Origin: CAYRSS01 sp964426945
Lineage (GTDB): Bacteria > Planctomycetota > Phycisphaerae > UBA1845
Assembly: GCA_964426945.1 (NCBI GenBank)
Contig: CAYRSS010000032.1
Span: forward strand, 1 to 45,010
DNA length: 45,010 bases
Direction of reading: 5' to 3'
A program made the translations under genes and the position numbers. The notes under the pieces were generated by a model that searched no databases, was not told the DNA's origin, and saw only the letters and a list, made by a program, of their open reading frames with translations. Shown piece by piece: positions 24,749-33,531 of the stretch; the stretch's first letter is position 1; every line of letters begins with the position of its first letter.

Positions 24749-26152
24749 GTGGGGCAGATCTGGGCCGTAGCCAGACAGATGATCGCCGAGGGCGTCCGCA
24801 TGCGGATCGCTCTGGTGTTCATCGCCCTGCTTGGGCTCATTGTCCTCGGGCTGCCCTTCTCAGTGGAGGGCGACAGCTCGGTGGCGGGCCGCGTGCAGAA
24901 CTTCATGTCATTCGGCCTCACCGGCACGTCGCTTCTGCTCGGGCTGCTGACGATCCTGCTGTCGAGATCGCTATCGGAAGAGCTGGTCAATCGTCACATC
25001 TACATGACGGCGACCAAGCCCGTGGCGCGCTGGCAGTTCATCATGGGCAAGTGGGTTGGGGTGATGGCGCTGAATTCGGCGTTCCTCGCCTTCGCCGGCC
25101 TGTCGATGTACGGCATGATCCACTACATCAAGTGGTCGCAGCCGCCGGTGGATCCCTACGACAAGCAGGAACTGGAGGAGCAGATTCTCGTCGCCCGCCA
25201 CTCCAGCAAGCTCAAGACCCCCGACTTCCGGTCGTTTGCGGAGGCGGAGTTCGAGTCCCGCAAGGAGCAGGGTTACTACGGCGAGCGCATCAAGACGATC
25301 GACGAGAAGTACGAACTGGCCGATCTCACGCAGAAGTACGAAGCCCAGTGGCGGTCGGTCCCCTATGGCCAGGTCCGCCCCTTCGAATTCGAAAAGATCC
25401 TGTGCGAGCGCTCGCCGGACAAGTACGTCCAGCTCCGCTACAAGACGAATGTCGAAGCGTATGAGAGCGACGAGGTGTTCCGGGCCGACTGGCTCGCCGG
25501 CGACCCGGAGAAGCGCACCAACCTCGTCCCGATTCGCACGCAGCACGTCGTGGGCCGCTACCACACGGTGAACATCCCCGCCGATTGCGTCGCGCCGGAC
25601 AATACGCTGCTGGTCCACTTCCAGAACATCAACCCGGACCGGCTCAACCAGGCCTACGGCCCGCTGATCCAGTTCATGCCTGACGACGAGGTGGAAGTGC
25701 TCTTTGTCGTCGGTTCGTTCGAGGGCAATTTCGCCCGGCTGCTCGTGCTGATGTGGTGCAAGCTGGCCTACCTCGGTGCGTTTGCGCTCCTCGCCACCAG
25801 CATCCTTTCGTTCCCCGTCGCGTGCCTGACGTCGTTCACGATCTACGCCCTCGCCGGCATGCGCGGATTCATCTACGAATCGGTCGAGTGGAACGCCGAC
25901 ACGGGGAACCTGTTCGCCTCCGCGGCCGAGTTCCTCAACATGGTGCTCTATTACATCGTGCGCGCGGTCGGCGCCGTCGTGCCGGACTTTGCCCGGTTCG
26001 ACGCCGTCGAGACGCTTGTCGGCGGTGGCAATGTCTCGCTGGTCTGGGTGCTCCAGGGTGTGTTCTGGCTGGGGCTTGTTCAGACCGGTATTGTGCTGGG
26101 CCTGGCGATGCTGCTGTTCCACTTCCGTGAGGTGGCCGAGGTATCGGTCTAG
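24749..26152 (+). CDS. ABC-2 type permease with large periplasmic loop
   Basis: 467 residues from GTG 24749, preceded by AAGGGAGG; one base separates it from the ATPase stop. Hydrophobic segments lie near 20-38, 52-72 and 98-122. A long hydrophilic loop follows (about 125-325, rich in Glu/Lys, with PVDPYDKQELEEQILVARH and VPYGQVRPFEF). Three or four further helices occupy about 330-460. The coupling segment SRSLSEELVNRHIYMTATKPVARWQF marks it as a relative of NosY-type permeases. The roughly 200-residue external domain is unusual and suggests contact with periplasmic or envelope partners, such as the next protein. Confidence 0.87.
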   Translation: MGQIWAVARQMIAEGVRMRIALVFIALLGLIVLGLPFSVEGDSSVAGRVQNFMSFGLTGTSLLLGLLTILLSRSLSEELVNRHIYMTATKPVARWQFIMGKWVGVMALNSAFLAFAGLSMYGMIHYIKWSQPPVDPYDKQELEEQILVARHSSKLKTPDFRSFAEAEFESRKEQGYYGERIKTIDEKYELADLTQKYEAQWRSVPYGQVRPFEFEKILCERSPDKYVQLRYKTNVEAYESDEVFRADWLAGDPEKRTNLVPIRTQHVVGRYHTVNIPADCVAPDNTLLVHFQNINPDRLNQAYGPLIQFMPDDEVEVLFVVGSFEGNFARLLVLMWCKLAYLGAFALLATSILSFPVACLTSFTIYALAGMRGFIYESVEWNADTGNLFASAAEFLNMVLYYIVRAVGAVVPDFARFDAVETLVGGGNVSLVWVLQGVFWLGLVQTGIVLGLAMLLFHFREVAEVSV

Positions 26153-26175
26153 CGCCGCCCGGCCGGAGATCGGGA

Positions 26176-28170
26176 ATGTCCGAGGTTCTTCAATACGCCC
26201 TTCCCGAACACCTGAAGGCCCGCCAGGAGGCCCAGCGATCCGAGCGCCTTGTGCAGGTGATCGCGATCGTCGTGGCCGTGGTGTGCATCGTCGGTGCGGC
26301 CATGCTGACGAAGGACCTCAACGCCCTGCGTCGCAAGCACCAGCTCATCATCGATCCGCAGAACATCAAGGGCCTTCCGCCCGACATCGCTCTCGCCAAC
26401 AAGCTGGGCACCTTCCGCGCGCTGGCGATTGACTGGGCGTCGATTCGCGCCGACCGCCTGAAGGAACAGGGCAAGATGTACGAGGCCCTGGAACTGCACG
26501 AACTGATCTGTCGCCTCCAGCCGCGCTTTCCCAATGCGTGGGTCAACGCGGCGTGGAACATGGCCTACAACATCTCCGTCACGCAGTATTCGCCCGAAGC
26601 CCGCTGGAAGTGGGTCAACAACGGCGTGAAGCTCCTGCGCGATCAGGGGCTGCAGTGGAACCCGCGCTCCGTCACGATCTACAAGGAACTCGCGTGGATC
26701 TATTGGCACAAGATGGGCGACTTCCTCGACGACGAGCATCGAACCTACCGTCGTATGCTCGCCATCGAGATGGAAGCGGTCCTCGGTCCTCCGCCGCCGT
26801 CGATGACGGACGAGCAGTATCTCGCCTGGTTCAAGCGGATCGTCGACGCGCCGCGCGACTTTGACGCCTTCGTCGCGTCCGAGCCCGAGGCCCGCCGCCT
26901 GCTTGACCGGCTCGACAGCCTGAAGCTCACCGTGGAGGACTTCCTCCGCCGCGTCGCGATGGCGCAGCGCATGGGCAGCAGCTCGGCCGAGTTCATCGAC
27001 GACGCCCAGGCAAGCGGCGCCGCTGCCGACCCGGTGGAGGCGTTCTCCGCCACGGTCGCCCGCGAGTTCGACAAGCCCCCCATGGCGGATTTCATCGCCG
27101 CGGCCCGCTCGCGGATCCTGCGCGAACAGCACAAGTTCGATCTCGACTGGATGTACGGCTGCCTCGAGCGTTACGGCCCGATGGACTGGCGTTCCCCCTT
27201 CGCGCACGCGCTGTACTGGTCCGATCTGGGCAACGAGGTAACCAAGGGGCAGGCGAATCTCAACGCCGCCGACTCGATGAACACCGCCCGCCTCGTCGCC
27301 AACGCCCTGCAAGGGCTTGTGGCCAAAGGACAGCTTGTCAGCGATCCCAACTGGGAAGAACCGCTGAAGTCCTATGTGGAAGAGGGGCCGGACACGCGGT
27401 TCATCCCTCGCCTGCGCGAGGCGTATGACCGGCTGGTCGAGGAACAGTGGGGCGACACCGAGGGCTACAAGCTCGGCGGCGTCTCGGGGACGTCGTTCCG
27501 CCCGGGCTACGTCGCGCGCATGCACGAGTGGGTGCAACTGCTCTACCTGGAAGGCGGCGAGCGCAACATGGCGCTGGCGCACGAGTACCTTCTGTGGCTG
27601 CGCGACCACAACCCCCATCCGGATGGCAGCCCGCAGGAGCAGTACACCGGCACGATCGACGACTTCGTCACGGGCAACATCGTCAGTTCGCTCCAGACGA
27701 ACAAGATGGCCTCACCGGCGATCAACTCGCTGATCATGCTGTCGCTCAAGCAACTGGCCAACGGCGAACAGGAACAGAGCGTCAAGTCGCTGGCGCGGGC
27801 CCGGCTCTGCTGGGACATCTGGATGTCCCCGGCGGCCGCAGATTTCAACGACCGTCGCCGCATCGAAGACCTCAAAATCCTCTACCGCGATGCGGTCATC
27901 CGGTTCATCACGCAATCGCCACAGTACGACCCCGCGGCCAAGTCGCGGCTGTGGCGCTCGCTCGAGCTTCAGCACCAGCAGCGCGCCTGGGACGGCATTT
28001 CCGAGTTTGTGACGAAGCTCTGCGCCAGCCTGAGCCCGCCCTGGGACGTGCGCAAGGCGTTCCCCGAGCCGCCGGGCATGGAGGAGTTCCGCAAGCTCAA
28101 CCCGGAACCGCCTCCGTTGAGTACCACGGGTCAAAACGGCGCGGAACAAGGCACCCGGTACCGAAACTGA
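26176..28170 (+). CDS. membrane-anchored helical (TPR-like) protein, unknown
   Basis: 664 residues. A short cytoplasmic start (MSEVLQYALPEHLKARQE) leads to one membrane helix (about 26-46, VIAIVVAVVCIVGAAMLT) and then a large, helix-rich domain outside. Repeats of TPR type are visible at about 95-210 (KMYEALELHELICRLQPRFPNAW). It contains many aromatic and Arg residues and no catalytic motif that I recognise. It starts 23 bases after the permease with CCGGAGATCGGG upstream, so it is part of the same transcript. The permease's large external loop is an obvious candidate binding partner. I believe it is a planctomycete-type conserved hypothetical protein but cannot name a family. Confidence 0.75.
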   Translation: MSEVLQYALPEHLKARQEAQRSERLVQVIAIVVAVVCIVGAAMLTKDLNALRRKHQLIIDPQNIKGLPPDIALANKLGTFRALAIDWASIRADRLKEQGKMYEALELHELICRLQPRFPNAWVNAAWNMAYNISVTQYSPEARWKWVNNGVKLLRDQGLQWNPRSVTIYKELAWIYWHKMGDFLDDEHRTYRRMLAIEMEAVLGPPPPSMTDEQYLAWFKRIVDAPRDFDAFVASEPEARRLLDRLDSLKLTVEDFLRRVAMAQRMGSSSAEFIDDAQASGAAADPVEAFSATVAREFDKPPMADFIAAARSRILREQHKFDLDWMYGCLERYGPMDWRSPFAHALYWSDLGNEVTKGQANLNAADSMNTARLVANALQGLVAKGQLVSDPNWEEPLKSYVEEGPDTRFIPRLREAYDRLVEEQWGDTEGYKLGGVSGTSFRPGYVARMHEWVQLLYLEGGERNMALAHEYLLWLRDHNPHPDGSPQEQYTGTIDDFVTGNIVSSLQTNKMASPAINSLIMLSLKQLANGEQEQSVKSLARARLCWDIWMSPAAADFNDRRRIEDLKILYRDAVIRFITQSPQYDPAAKSRLWRSLELQHQQRAWDGISEFVTKLCASLSPPWDVRKAFPEPPGMEEFRKLNPEPPPLSTTGQNGAEQGTRYRN

Positions 28171-28181
28171 TCCCGGACGCG

Positions 28182-29687
28182 ATGACCCCAGACCCTACCG
28201 CCATGGCTGCAAGTTTCCGCAGAGCCGCGCGGAGCAGGGTGCTGCCGGCGGCGCTGCTGCTGGCCGCTCTCATCGCCGGCTGCCCGGCCACCGCGCCTCG
28301 GCCGCCTGCCTCCGGCCGGGTGGTCGTCGTGGCCGAGCGCGGCCTCGCCGCTCCGCGGGCCGGGCGCAGCACCGCGCGGACTCCGGCGCAGCTCCTCGAA
28401 GAGGGGGTGCTCCCCGCATCGTTCGGCCCGGCCGCCGTTTTCGAACTCGACATCGCCTGTCCCCGTCCGCGAGAGCTGCGCCTGCGACTGGTCGGGGCCG
28501 GTGGTTCGGCCGATCTGCTTCGCGCGTCCTCGGCGGATGTCGCCCCGGCCGACAGGGACATCTCCGGCACGCCCGGGGTGTTCTATGCCCCTGACGACGC
28601 AGGCGACCGCGCGACCCTGACCGTCACGGTCCTCGTCGCCACGGATCGGCTGTCGTCCGACACCCGCCTCGAACTCTTCACGCGCGCCACCGAGGACGGC
28701 ACGCCACTCGACGGCGACGCCTTGCCGCTGGTGCGCGGGTTCTATCACATGGCGACGATCGGCGACTCGGTCGCGTGGGGCAACGGGCTTCCCGATGGGG
28801 ACAAGGCGGACGCGCAGGTTGCCCGTGCCATCGAGCAGGCGACCGGCCTGCGTGCAGTCCGCCAGCTGAGAGCACATTCTGCCGCGTCGCTGGTGCCCCA
28901 CGGGCTGGAGATTCTCTGCAAGGCCAACTGCTCGGGTGAGGTGCCGACCTTCTCGATTTCGGCGGCCACTCAGGTCTCGCTGCTCGACCGGCCCGAAGCG
29001 CTCGACCTCATCCTCATCACCGGCTGTATCGTCGACGTCAGCGTGCGCGAGCTGCTGTTCACGAATCTGTCCGATGCGGAGATTGCCGCGCGGACCGACC
29101 AGTTCTGCCGCGAGGAGATGACCGGACTGCTGCGCCGCGTGCGAGCGGCCGCGCCGCAGGCGACGATCGTCGTGAGCGGCTACTACCCGGTGATTTCCAC
29201 CCAGTCGGATCCGTTCGGGCTGGGCGACTGGCTGACCCTCCGGGCGCAGCCAACGACGGAGGATCTGCGCGCGATCGTCGACAAGCTGGCAGGCCAGGCG
29301 ACGCTGTTCCGCGACCTGTCCGACGTCGCACTCGGCGCCGCCGTGCAGGCGCTGGGCGGCGAATCAGAGACCGACCCGCCCGTGGTCTTTGCGCCGGTAC
29401 CCTTCGGCCCCGAGAACGCCGTCTTCGCACCCGACACATGGCTCTGGGGAGGCACCAGCCGTCATCCGCTGGCCGATGCACTGGGGCTGGATCTGCGGCT
29501 GTTCCCCGACGACCCGCTCGCCGAGTTTCGAATCGGCGAGTGCAACCGACCGGGGGTCGTGCCCGGCCTGCTCGAATGCGTGTACGCGTCCATCGCCCAT
29601 CCGAACCGCACAGGCGCGCGGGTCTACCGCGATGCCATTCTGGATGCCATCGGGATCATCCGCCCAGAGCCGGCAGACAGGGAGTAG
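28182..29687 (+). CDS. SGNH/GDSL-like lipoprotein
   Basis: 501 residues from ATG 28182; a start at ATG 28203 is equally possible, and neither has a good ribosome site. The signal peptide ends LLLAALIAGC (C34), so it is a lipoprotein. An N-terminal beta domain (about 45-185) precedes an SGNH-like domain that opens with ATIGDSVAWGNGL (GDS near 192-194, block I). The late SIAHPNRTGARVY region occupies the place of the catalytic Asp-x-x-His block, but the Asp is replaced by Ser (S-I-A-H), and the central Gly-x-Asn block reads TGCIVDVS. It may be a distant or inactive member. It is the last gene of the operon, 11 bases after the helical protein. Confidence 0.65.
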   Translation: MTPDPTAMAASFRRAARSRVLPAALLLAALIAGCPATAPRPPASGRVVVVAERGLAAPRAGRSTARTPAQLLEEGVLPASFGPAAVFELDIACPRPRELRLRLVGAGGSADLLRASSADVAPADRDISGTPGVFYAPDDAGDRATLTVTVLVATDRLSSDTRLELFTRATEDGTPLDGDALPLVRGFYHMATIGDSVAWGNGLPDGDKADAQVARAIEQATGLRAVRQLRAHSAASLVPHGLEILCKANCSGEVPTFSISAATQVSLLDRPEALDLILITGCIVDVSVRELLFTNLSDAEIAARTDQFCREEMTGLLRRVRAAAPQATIVVSGYYPVISTQSDPFGLGDWLTLRAQPTTEDLRAIVDKLAGQATLFRDLSDVALGAAVQALGGESETDPPVVFAPVPFGPENAVFAPDTWLWGGTSRHPLADALGLDLRLFPDDPLAEFRIGECNRPGVVPGLLECVYASIAHPNRTGARVYRDAILDAIGIIRPEPADRE

Positions 29688-29699
29688 CCGCCGGCCGCA

Positions 29700-30536
29700 C
29701 TATCCGCCGATCATCGTCTCGAGGTAGGCCACGGCGCTGGCCAGCGATTCGAGCCCGAACCGACGCGTGTCGAGTTCTATGAGCATCGGACCGGTGTAGC
29801 CAGTGGTGCGCAGCTTGTTGACCACGCGTGCGATTTGTGCGTCCCCCCCGCCGAGCTGCGCCGGGCTGCCGAACGCGCGGCCGGGCTCGGCCGAGGCAAG
29901 GCCGTCTTTGAGATGGACGTTATCGATTCGCCCCTTGAGTCGGGCGACAGCCCGTGCAGGATCGTCCGAGCCATACACGACAAAGTTGCCCGCGTCGTAG
30001 TTCACGCCGATGTTCACGGCGCCGGTGGCGTCGATCAGAGTGAGAAGCGCATCCGCCGACTCGCGACCGGTTTCCAGCAGCAGGCGCAGTCCCCGCTGCC
30101 CCACGGTGTCGGCAGCCTCCCGCACTCGATCGCGGAACTTCGCATAGGCCGGCGAGGCTGGGTCCGGCGGCACGGTCCCGGCGTGAATCACCACGGCAGG
30201 CTGCCGCAGCCCCGCCGCAAGCCCGGCCGACTCCGCGAGCAGCTTCATCCGATGGGCACAGGTCGCGTCGCCCATGAGTCCGCCGCTGGCCGCCACCGCC
30301 GCGATCGAGGAGTAATCCTCCCCCTCGAAGGCCAGAAAGGGCGACACGAGTCGCACGCCGTATCGCTCGGCGGCAGCGAGGATCTGCGTGGGGTCCGCAT
30401 CATGCAGCGCCTGGTCGGAGAAGAATCCGATCTGGACGAGCGACACGCCGAGCGTCTGCGCGGCGTACTCGATGCCCGCAAGGCAATCGCCCCGATCGAT
30501 AGACCAGCCGCAGACACCGATGAGGGGATGGGCCAT
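29700..30536 (-). CDS. sugar phosphate isomerase/epimerase (xylose isomerase-like TIM barrel)
   Basis: 278 residues, single TIM barrel of the AP-endonuclease-2/xylose isomerase-like family. Residues that would hold the metal or substrate appear at barrel strand ends: H118 (VVIHAG), E155 (LLLETG), D181 (NYDAGN), H208 (NVHLKD) and E254 (LIELD), the usual His/Glu/Asp/His/Glu pattern. Members isomerise or epimerise ketoses, inosose or hydroxypyruvate; the substrate cannot be read. It is cytosolic, with no signal peptide. The stop converges with the SGNH-like gene 12 bases away, and its promoter region lies next to the tRNA-Sec gene. Confidence 0.85.
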   Translation of the reverse strand: MAHPLIGVCGWSIDRGDCLAGIEYAAQTLGVSLVQIGFFSDQALHDADPTQILAAAERYGVRLVSPFLAFEGEDYSSIAAVAASGGLMGDATCAHRMKLLAESAGLAAGLRQPAVVIHAGTVPPDPASPAYAKFRDRVREAADTVGQRGLRLLLETGRESADALLTLIDATGAVNIGVNYDAGNFVVYGSDDPARAVARLKGRIDNVHLKDGLASAEPGRAFGSPAQLGGGDAQIARVVNKLRTTGYTGPMLIELDTRRFGLESLASAVAYLETMIGG

Positions 30537-30676
30537 GCTGCCTCCTTTTGCAGGGCCTGTGGGCCTCCGCGGCGAGCCATGATCGGCAATCGCTCCGCCC
30601 GGTCAACGGGCGCCGACAGCCCCCTCGACGACATGGCGCTCGCGTTGTAGCCTGCGCCCGCGGCGTGTCTTGCCCA

Positions 30677-30772
30677 GGGAGTGTCCGGACGCCTGGTGGG
30701 TCCCGCGGCCTTCAAAGCCGTTGAGCGGTCGCTGACGCGGCTGCTGGTGGGTTCGATTCCCATCCACTCCCG
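30677..30772 (+). tRNA. selC: selenocysteine tRNA (anticodon UCA)
   Basis: A 96-base cloverleaf with the hallmarks of bacterial tRNA-Sec. The anticodon loop is CTTCAAA (UCA anticodon) on a GCGGC/GCCGT stem. The acceptor pairs GGGAGTG with CACTCCC, followed by discriminator G. The D arm is GGAC...GTCC. The long variable arm forms a 9-bp stem (AGCGGTCGC with GCGGCTGCT, loop TGAC, with two G-U pairs). The T arm is GTGGG-TTCGATT-CCCAT. CCA is not encoded. The eighth acceptor pair is a T/C mismatch. UCA reads UGA, and no ordinary amino acid tRNA has this shape. The host should therefore make selenoproteins, although selA, selB and selD are not in the window. Confidence 0.93.
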
Positions 30773-30812
30773 TGTTCACTTCGCCCACCGCCGGATGCCC
30801 GTTCCCGGCGGG

Positions 30813-31904
30813 TCAGTCGCCCAGCGCCACATCCAGCGTCCGCGCGGTCATTACGGCGTCGCCGTCGACCGGCACCCGCTTGATCTTCGCGACGGCGCGG
30901 GCCAGCGGGACATAGTCGATGTGCGGCGGATTGAGCGCCACCATCACCCCCTCGCGCCCCTCGGCGAGGCCTCGAATCGACGCCGCACCGAACATCAACC
31001 CCAGCATCCTGTCCGCCGCGACCGGCGGCCCGCCCCGCAGCAGGTGTCCGAGCACGACGGTCCGCGTCTCGTGGCCAGTCATCTCGTGGAGCTCCCTGGC
31101 GACGCGGTCCCCGATTCCGCCGAGCCGGTCGGTGCCGGCCTGGTAGGTCATCTCGCCGCCGAGCGGTTTTGCACCCTCTGCAACCACCACGATCGCGTAG
31201 GACCGTCGCTGCTCCATTTTGCGCCGCAGAACCTCGGCCACCCGGGACAGGTCGTAGGGGATCTCGGGAATGAGGATCGCGTCTGCCCGCCCGGCGAGGC
31301 CGCAGTGCAGCGCGATCCAACCCGCCGTGCGCCCCATGACCTCGACCACCAGGATCCGCCGATGCGACTGCGCAGTCGAGTGCAGCCGGTCGATGCACTC
31401 GGTGGCGAAGCTGACTGCCGAGTGAAAGCCGAAGGTCACCGCGGTCGCGTCAAGGTCGTTGTCGATGGTCTTGGGCACGCCGATCACACGCAGCCCCTTG
31501 CCGGCGAGCGTGTTGGCGATGCTCAACGTGCCGTCGCCGCCGATGGAGACGAGAGCGTCAAGGTTGTGATCTCGAAAGATGCGAACCAGCTCATCCGAAC
31601 GATCGACCTTGCTGACGGATCCGTCGGAGTTCTTCACCTCGTACTGCAGGGGATTGCCGCGGTTGGTCGTGCCGAGGATCGTTCCGCCGAGGTGCCGGAT
31701 GCCGCGGACCGCTTCGCGGTCGAGTGAGAGCAGACCGCCATCCGGATAGCGATCCGGTGCCAGGAGCCCCTCAAACCCGTCGTGCACGCCGAAGACTTCC
31801 CACTCCAGGTCGCAGGCCGCGTGCACGGCGGAGTGGATGACGGCGTTAAGCCCCGGAGCGTCACCGCCACCGGTGGAAATCGCGATGCGAAGCGACTTGG
31901 ACAT
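30813..31904 (-). CDS. pfkA: 6-phosphofructokinase
   Basis: 363 residues, glycolytic enzyme phosphorylating fructose 6-phosphate to the 1,6-bisphosphate. The N-terminal STGGGDAPGLN loop, GGDGT (122-126), PKTIDND (144-150), and VEVMGRTAGWIALH (about 187) are all present. G125 (where PPi enzymes have Asp) predicts ATP as donor, whereas K145 is the residue usually seen in PPi-dependent enzymes; this Gly/Lys pairing occurs in the long ATP-PFK subgroup of plants and trypanosomes. The donor is therefore probably ATP, but is not certain. The gene stands alone, 40 bases from the tRNA-Sec gene and converging on it. Confidence 0.93.
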   Translation of the reverse strand: MSKSLRIAISTGGGDAPGLNAVIHSAVHAACDLEWEVFGVHDGFEGLLAPDRYPDGGLLSLDREAVRGIRHLGGTILGTTNRGNPLQYEVKNSDGSVSKVDRSDELVRIFRDHNLDALVSIGGDGTLSIANTLAGKGLRVIGVPKTIDNDLDATAVTFGFHSAVSFATECIDRLHSTAQSHRRILVVEVMGRTAGWIALHCGLAGRADAILIPEIPYDLSRVAEVLRRKMEQRRSYAIVVVAEGAKPLGGEMTYQAGTDRLGGIGDRVARELHEMTGHETRTVVLGHLLRGGPPVAADRMLGLMFGAASIRGLAEGREGVMVALNPPHIDYVPLARAVAKIKRVPVDGDAVMTARTLDVALGD

Positions 31905-32016
31905 GGACGGAACTCCCCGCGCTGCGAGCCGACGTCGGAACCACAGGCATCCTACCTTGCGGAAGCGACGGCCACGAGGCTCGGCGGGGGCTGACCATAC
32001 CGGCAGAGGTCGAGTG

Positions 32017-33429
32017 CTAGCTGCGCAGGCCGGACCCCGCGGGATCGCGCAGCAGGTCGTAGCGCTTCATCTTCTTGTAGAGCGTAGAGCGGTTGATCTC
32101 GAGCATCGCGGCGGTTTCCTGGCGATTCCAGTGATTCGCCCGCAGGGCCGCTTCGATGATGCGTCGTTCAGGCTCCTCCAGCGCATGCTGGAGCGACATC
32201 GGCTGGAACTGGTATTCCTCGGCGGTCGGGTCCGCGTGACTGGGGGTCGCCACGTGTGGCGGCAGGTCGGCCAGCGCGACCTTTCGCGCCCGGCTCAGCG
32301 CCACGGCGCGCTCGACCGCGTTCTCCAACTCGCGGACGTTGCCTGGCCAGTCGTGACGCTGGAGCGCACGCAGCGCATCCTCTTCAAAGTCCACCATCGT
32401 GCGCCCGGCCTCGGCGCTGAACCGATCCAGGAACGCCCTCGCCAGGAGCGGAATGTCGCTGACGCGTTCGCGCAGCGGCGGCATCTGGAGCGCGACGACG
32501 TGGATCCGGTAGTACAGATCCTGTCGGAATCTCCCCGCCGCGACCTCCGCGTGGAGATCAAGGTTGGTGGCGAAGACGGCGCGGACGTCGACTGTCTCGG
32601 TCTTGTTGCTGCCCAGCGGCTCGAATTGCCGCGTCTGCAGCACGCGGAGCAGCTTGACCTGCAGGGCGGGCGAAGCCGTGGCGATTTCGTCGAGGAAAAT
32701 GGTGCCGCCGTCAGCCGCCTTGAACTTGCCGACCTTGTTGGATACCGCCCCCGTAAAAGAACCGCGCACGTGGCCGAAGAGTTCGCTTTCGAGCAACCCC
32801 TCCGGAATCGCGCCACAGCTCACTTCGACAAAAGGCTCGTCGCGGCGCTCGCTGCACTGATGCAGCACGCGGGCCACGAGCGACTTTCCGGTGCCCGATT
32901 CGCCCTGGATGAGGACATTCGCCTTCGAATCGGCGACGGTCTCGATCAGCTCGAACACCTTGAGCATCCGGTAGTCGTGCCCGATCAGGCTCTTGAGCCC
33001 GTAGCGCATGTCGAGGCGCCTCTTGAGGTCGCTGTTCTCCCGTAACAGCCGCTGCTGATTGAGGGCGCGCTCCAGGCAGAGCAGCAGGTCCTCGTCGACA
33101 ATCGGCTTGGTGAGGTAGTCATACGCGCCGAGCTTGATGGCCTCGACCGCGCTGTCGATCGTGCCGTAGGCGGTCATCATGATCGCCACCGTCTGCGGCG
33201 CCCGCTTGCGGAGCGTGTGCAGCACTTCGAAGCCGTCACCGCCGGGCATGTTCACGTCAGTCAGCACGAGATCGAATGGCGAGCGGTCCACGAGGCGCAG
33301 CGCGTCCTGAAGGCTCGACGCCCCCTCGACCTCATAGCCCTCCGTCCGCGCCAGTTCGCAGAGCGAATCGAGGATGATGCGGTCATCATCGATGACCAGG
33401 ATTCGCGCTTTGGGTTGTGCTTGCGTCAT
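32017..33429 (-). CDS. NtrC-family sigma-54-dependent response regulator
   Basis: 470 residues, three domains. The receiver (1-125) has IDDD near the start, phospho-acceptor D58 (LTDVNMPG) and the KP pair in YLTKPI. The AAA+ domain (about 150-375) has Walker A GESGTGKS (about 174), the sigma-54 contact loop reading GSFTGA rather than the usual GAFTGA, Walker B GGTIFLDEI, and WPGNVRELEN. The C-terminal helix-turn-helix is of the Fis type (WNRQETAAMLEINRSTLYKKMKRY). It activates sigma-54 promoters when phosphorylated. The paired kinase is encoded just upstream, 102 bases away, and the PilT-like ATPase diverges from that kinase. A good ribosome site, GGAAGG, precedes the ATG. Confidence 0.93.
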   Translation of the reverse strand: MTQAQPKARILVIDDDRIILDSLCELARTEGYEVEGASSLQDALRLVDRSPFDLVLTDVNMPGGDGFEVLHTLRKRAPQTVAIMMTAYGTIDSAVEAIKLGAYDYLTKPIVDEDLLLCLERALNQQRLLRENSDLKRRLDMRYGLKSLIGHDYRMLKVFELIETVADSKANVLIQGESGTGKSLVARVLHQCSERRDEPFVEVSCGAIPEGLLESELFGHVRGSFTGAVSNKVGKFKAADGGTIFLDEIATASPALQVKLLRVLQTRQFEPLGSNKTETVDVRAVFATNLDLHAEVAAGRFRQDLYYRIHVVALQMPPLRERVSDIPLLARAFLDRFSAEAGRTMVDFEEDALRALQRHDWPGNVRELENAVERAVALSRARKVALADLPPHVATPSHADPTAEEYQFQPMSLQHALEEPERRIIEAALRANHWNRQETAAMLEINRSTLYKKMKRYDLLRDPAGSGLRS

Positions 33430-33531
33430 GCGCCTTCCATCCTCGTTTGCATACTTTGGTCTACCCCGACTGCTCCCATGCCGAGTGGCACCGGCTGCCG
33501 GCCCTTGAACGCACGGGCCGCTCTTTGCCGC

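Noticed and set aside
30669..30790. Reading frames running through the tRNA-Sec gene on both strands
   Set aside because: They translate the cloverleaf; the RNA structure explains the sequence and no protein start signal is present.
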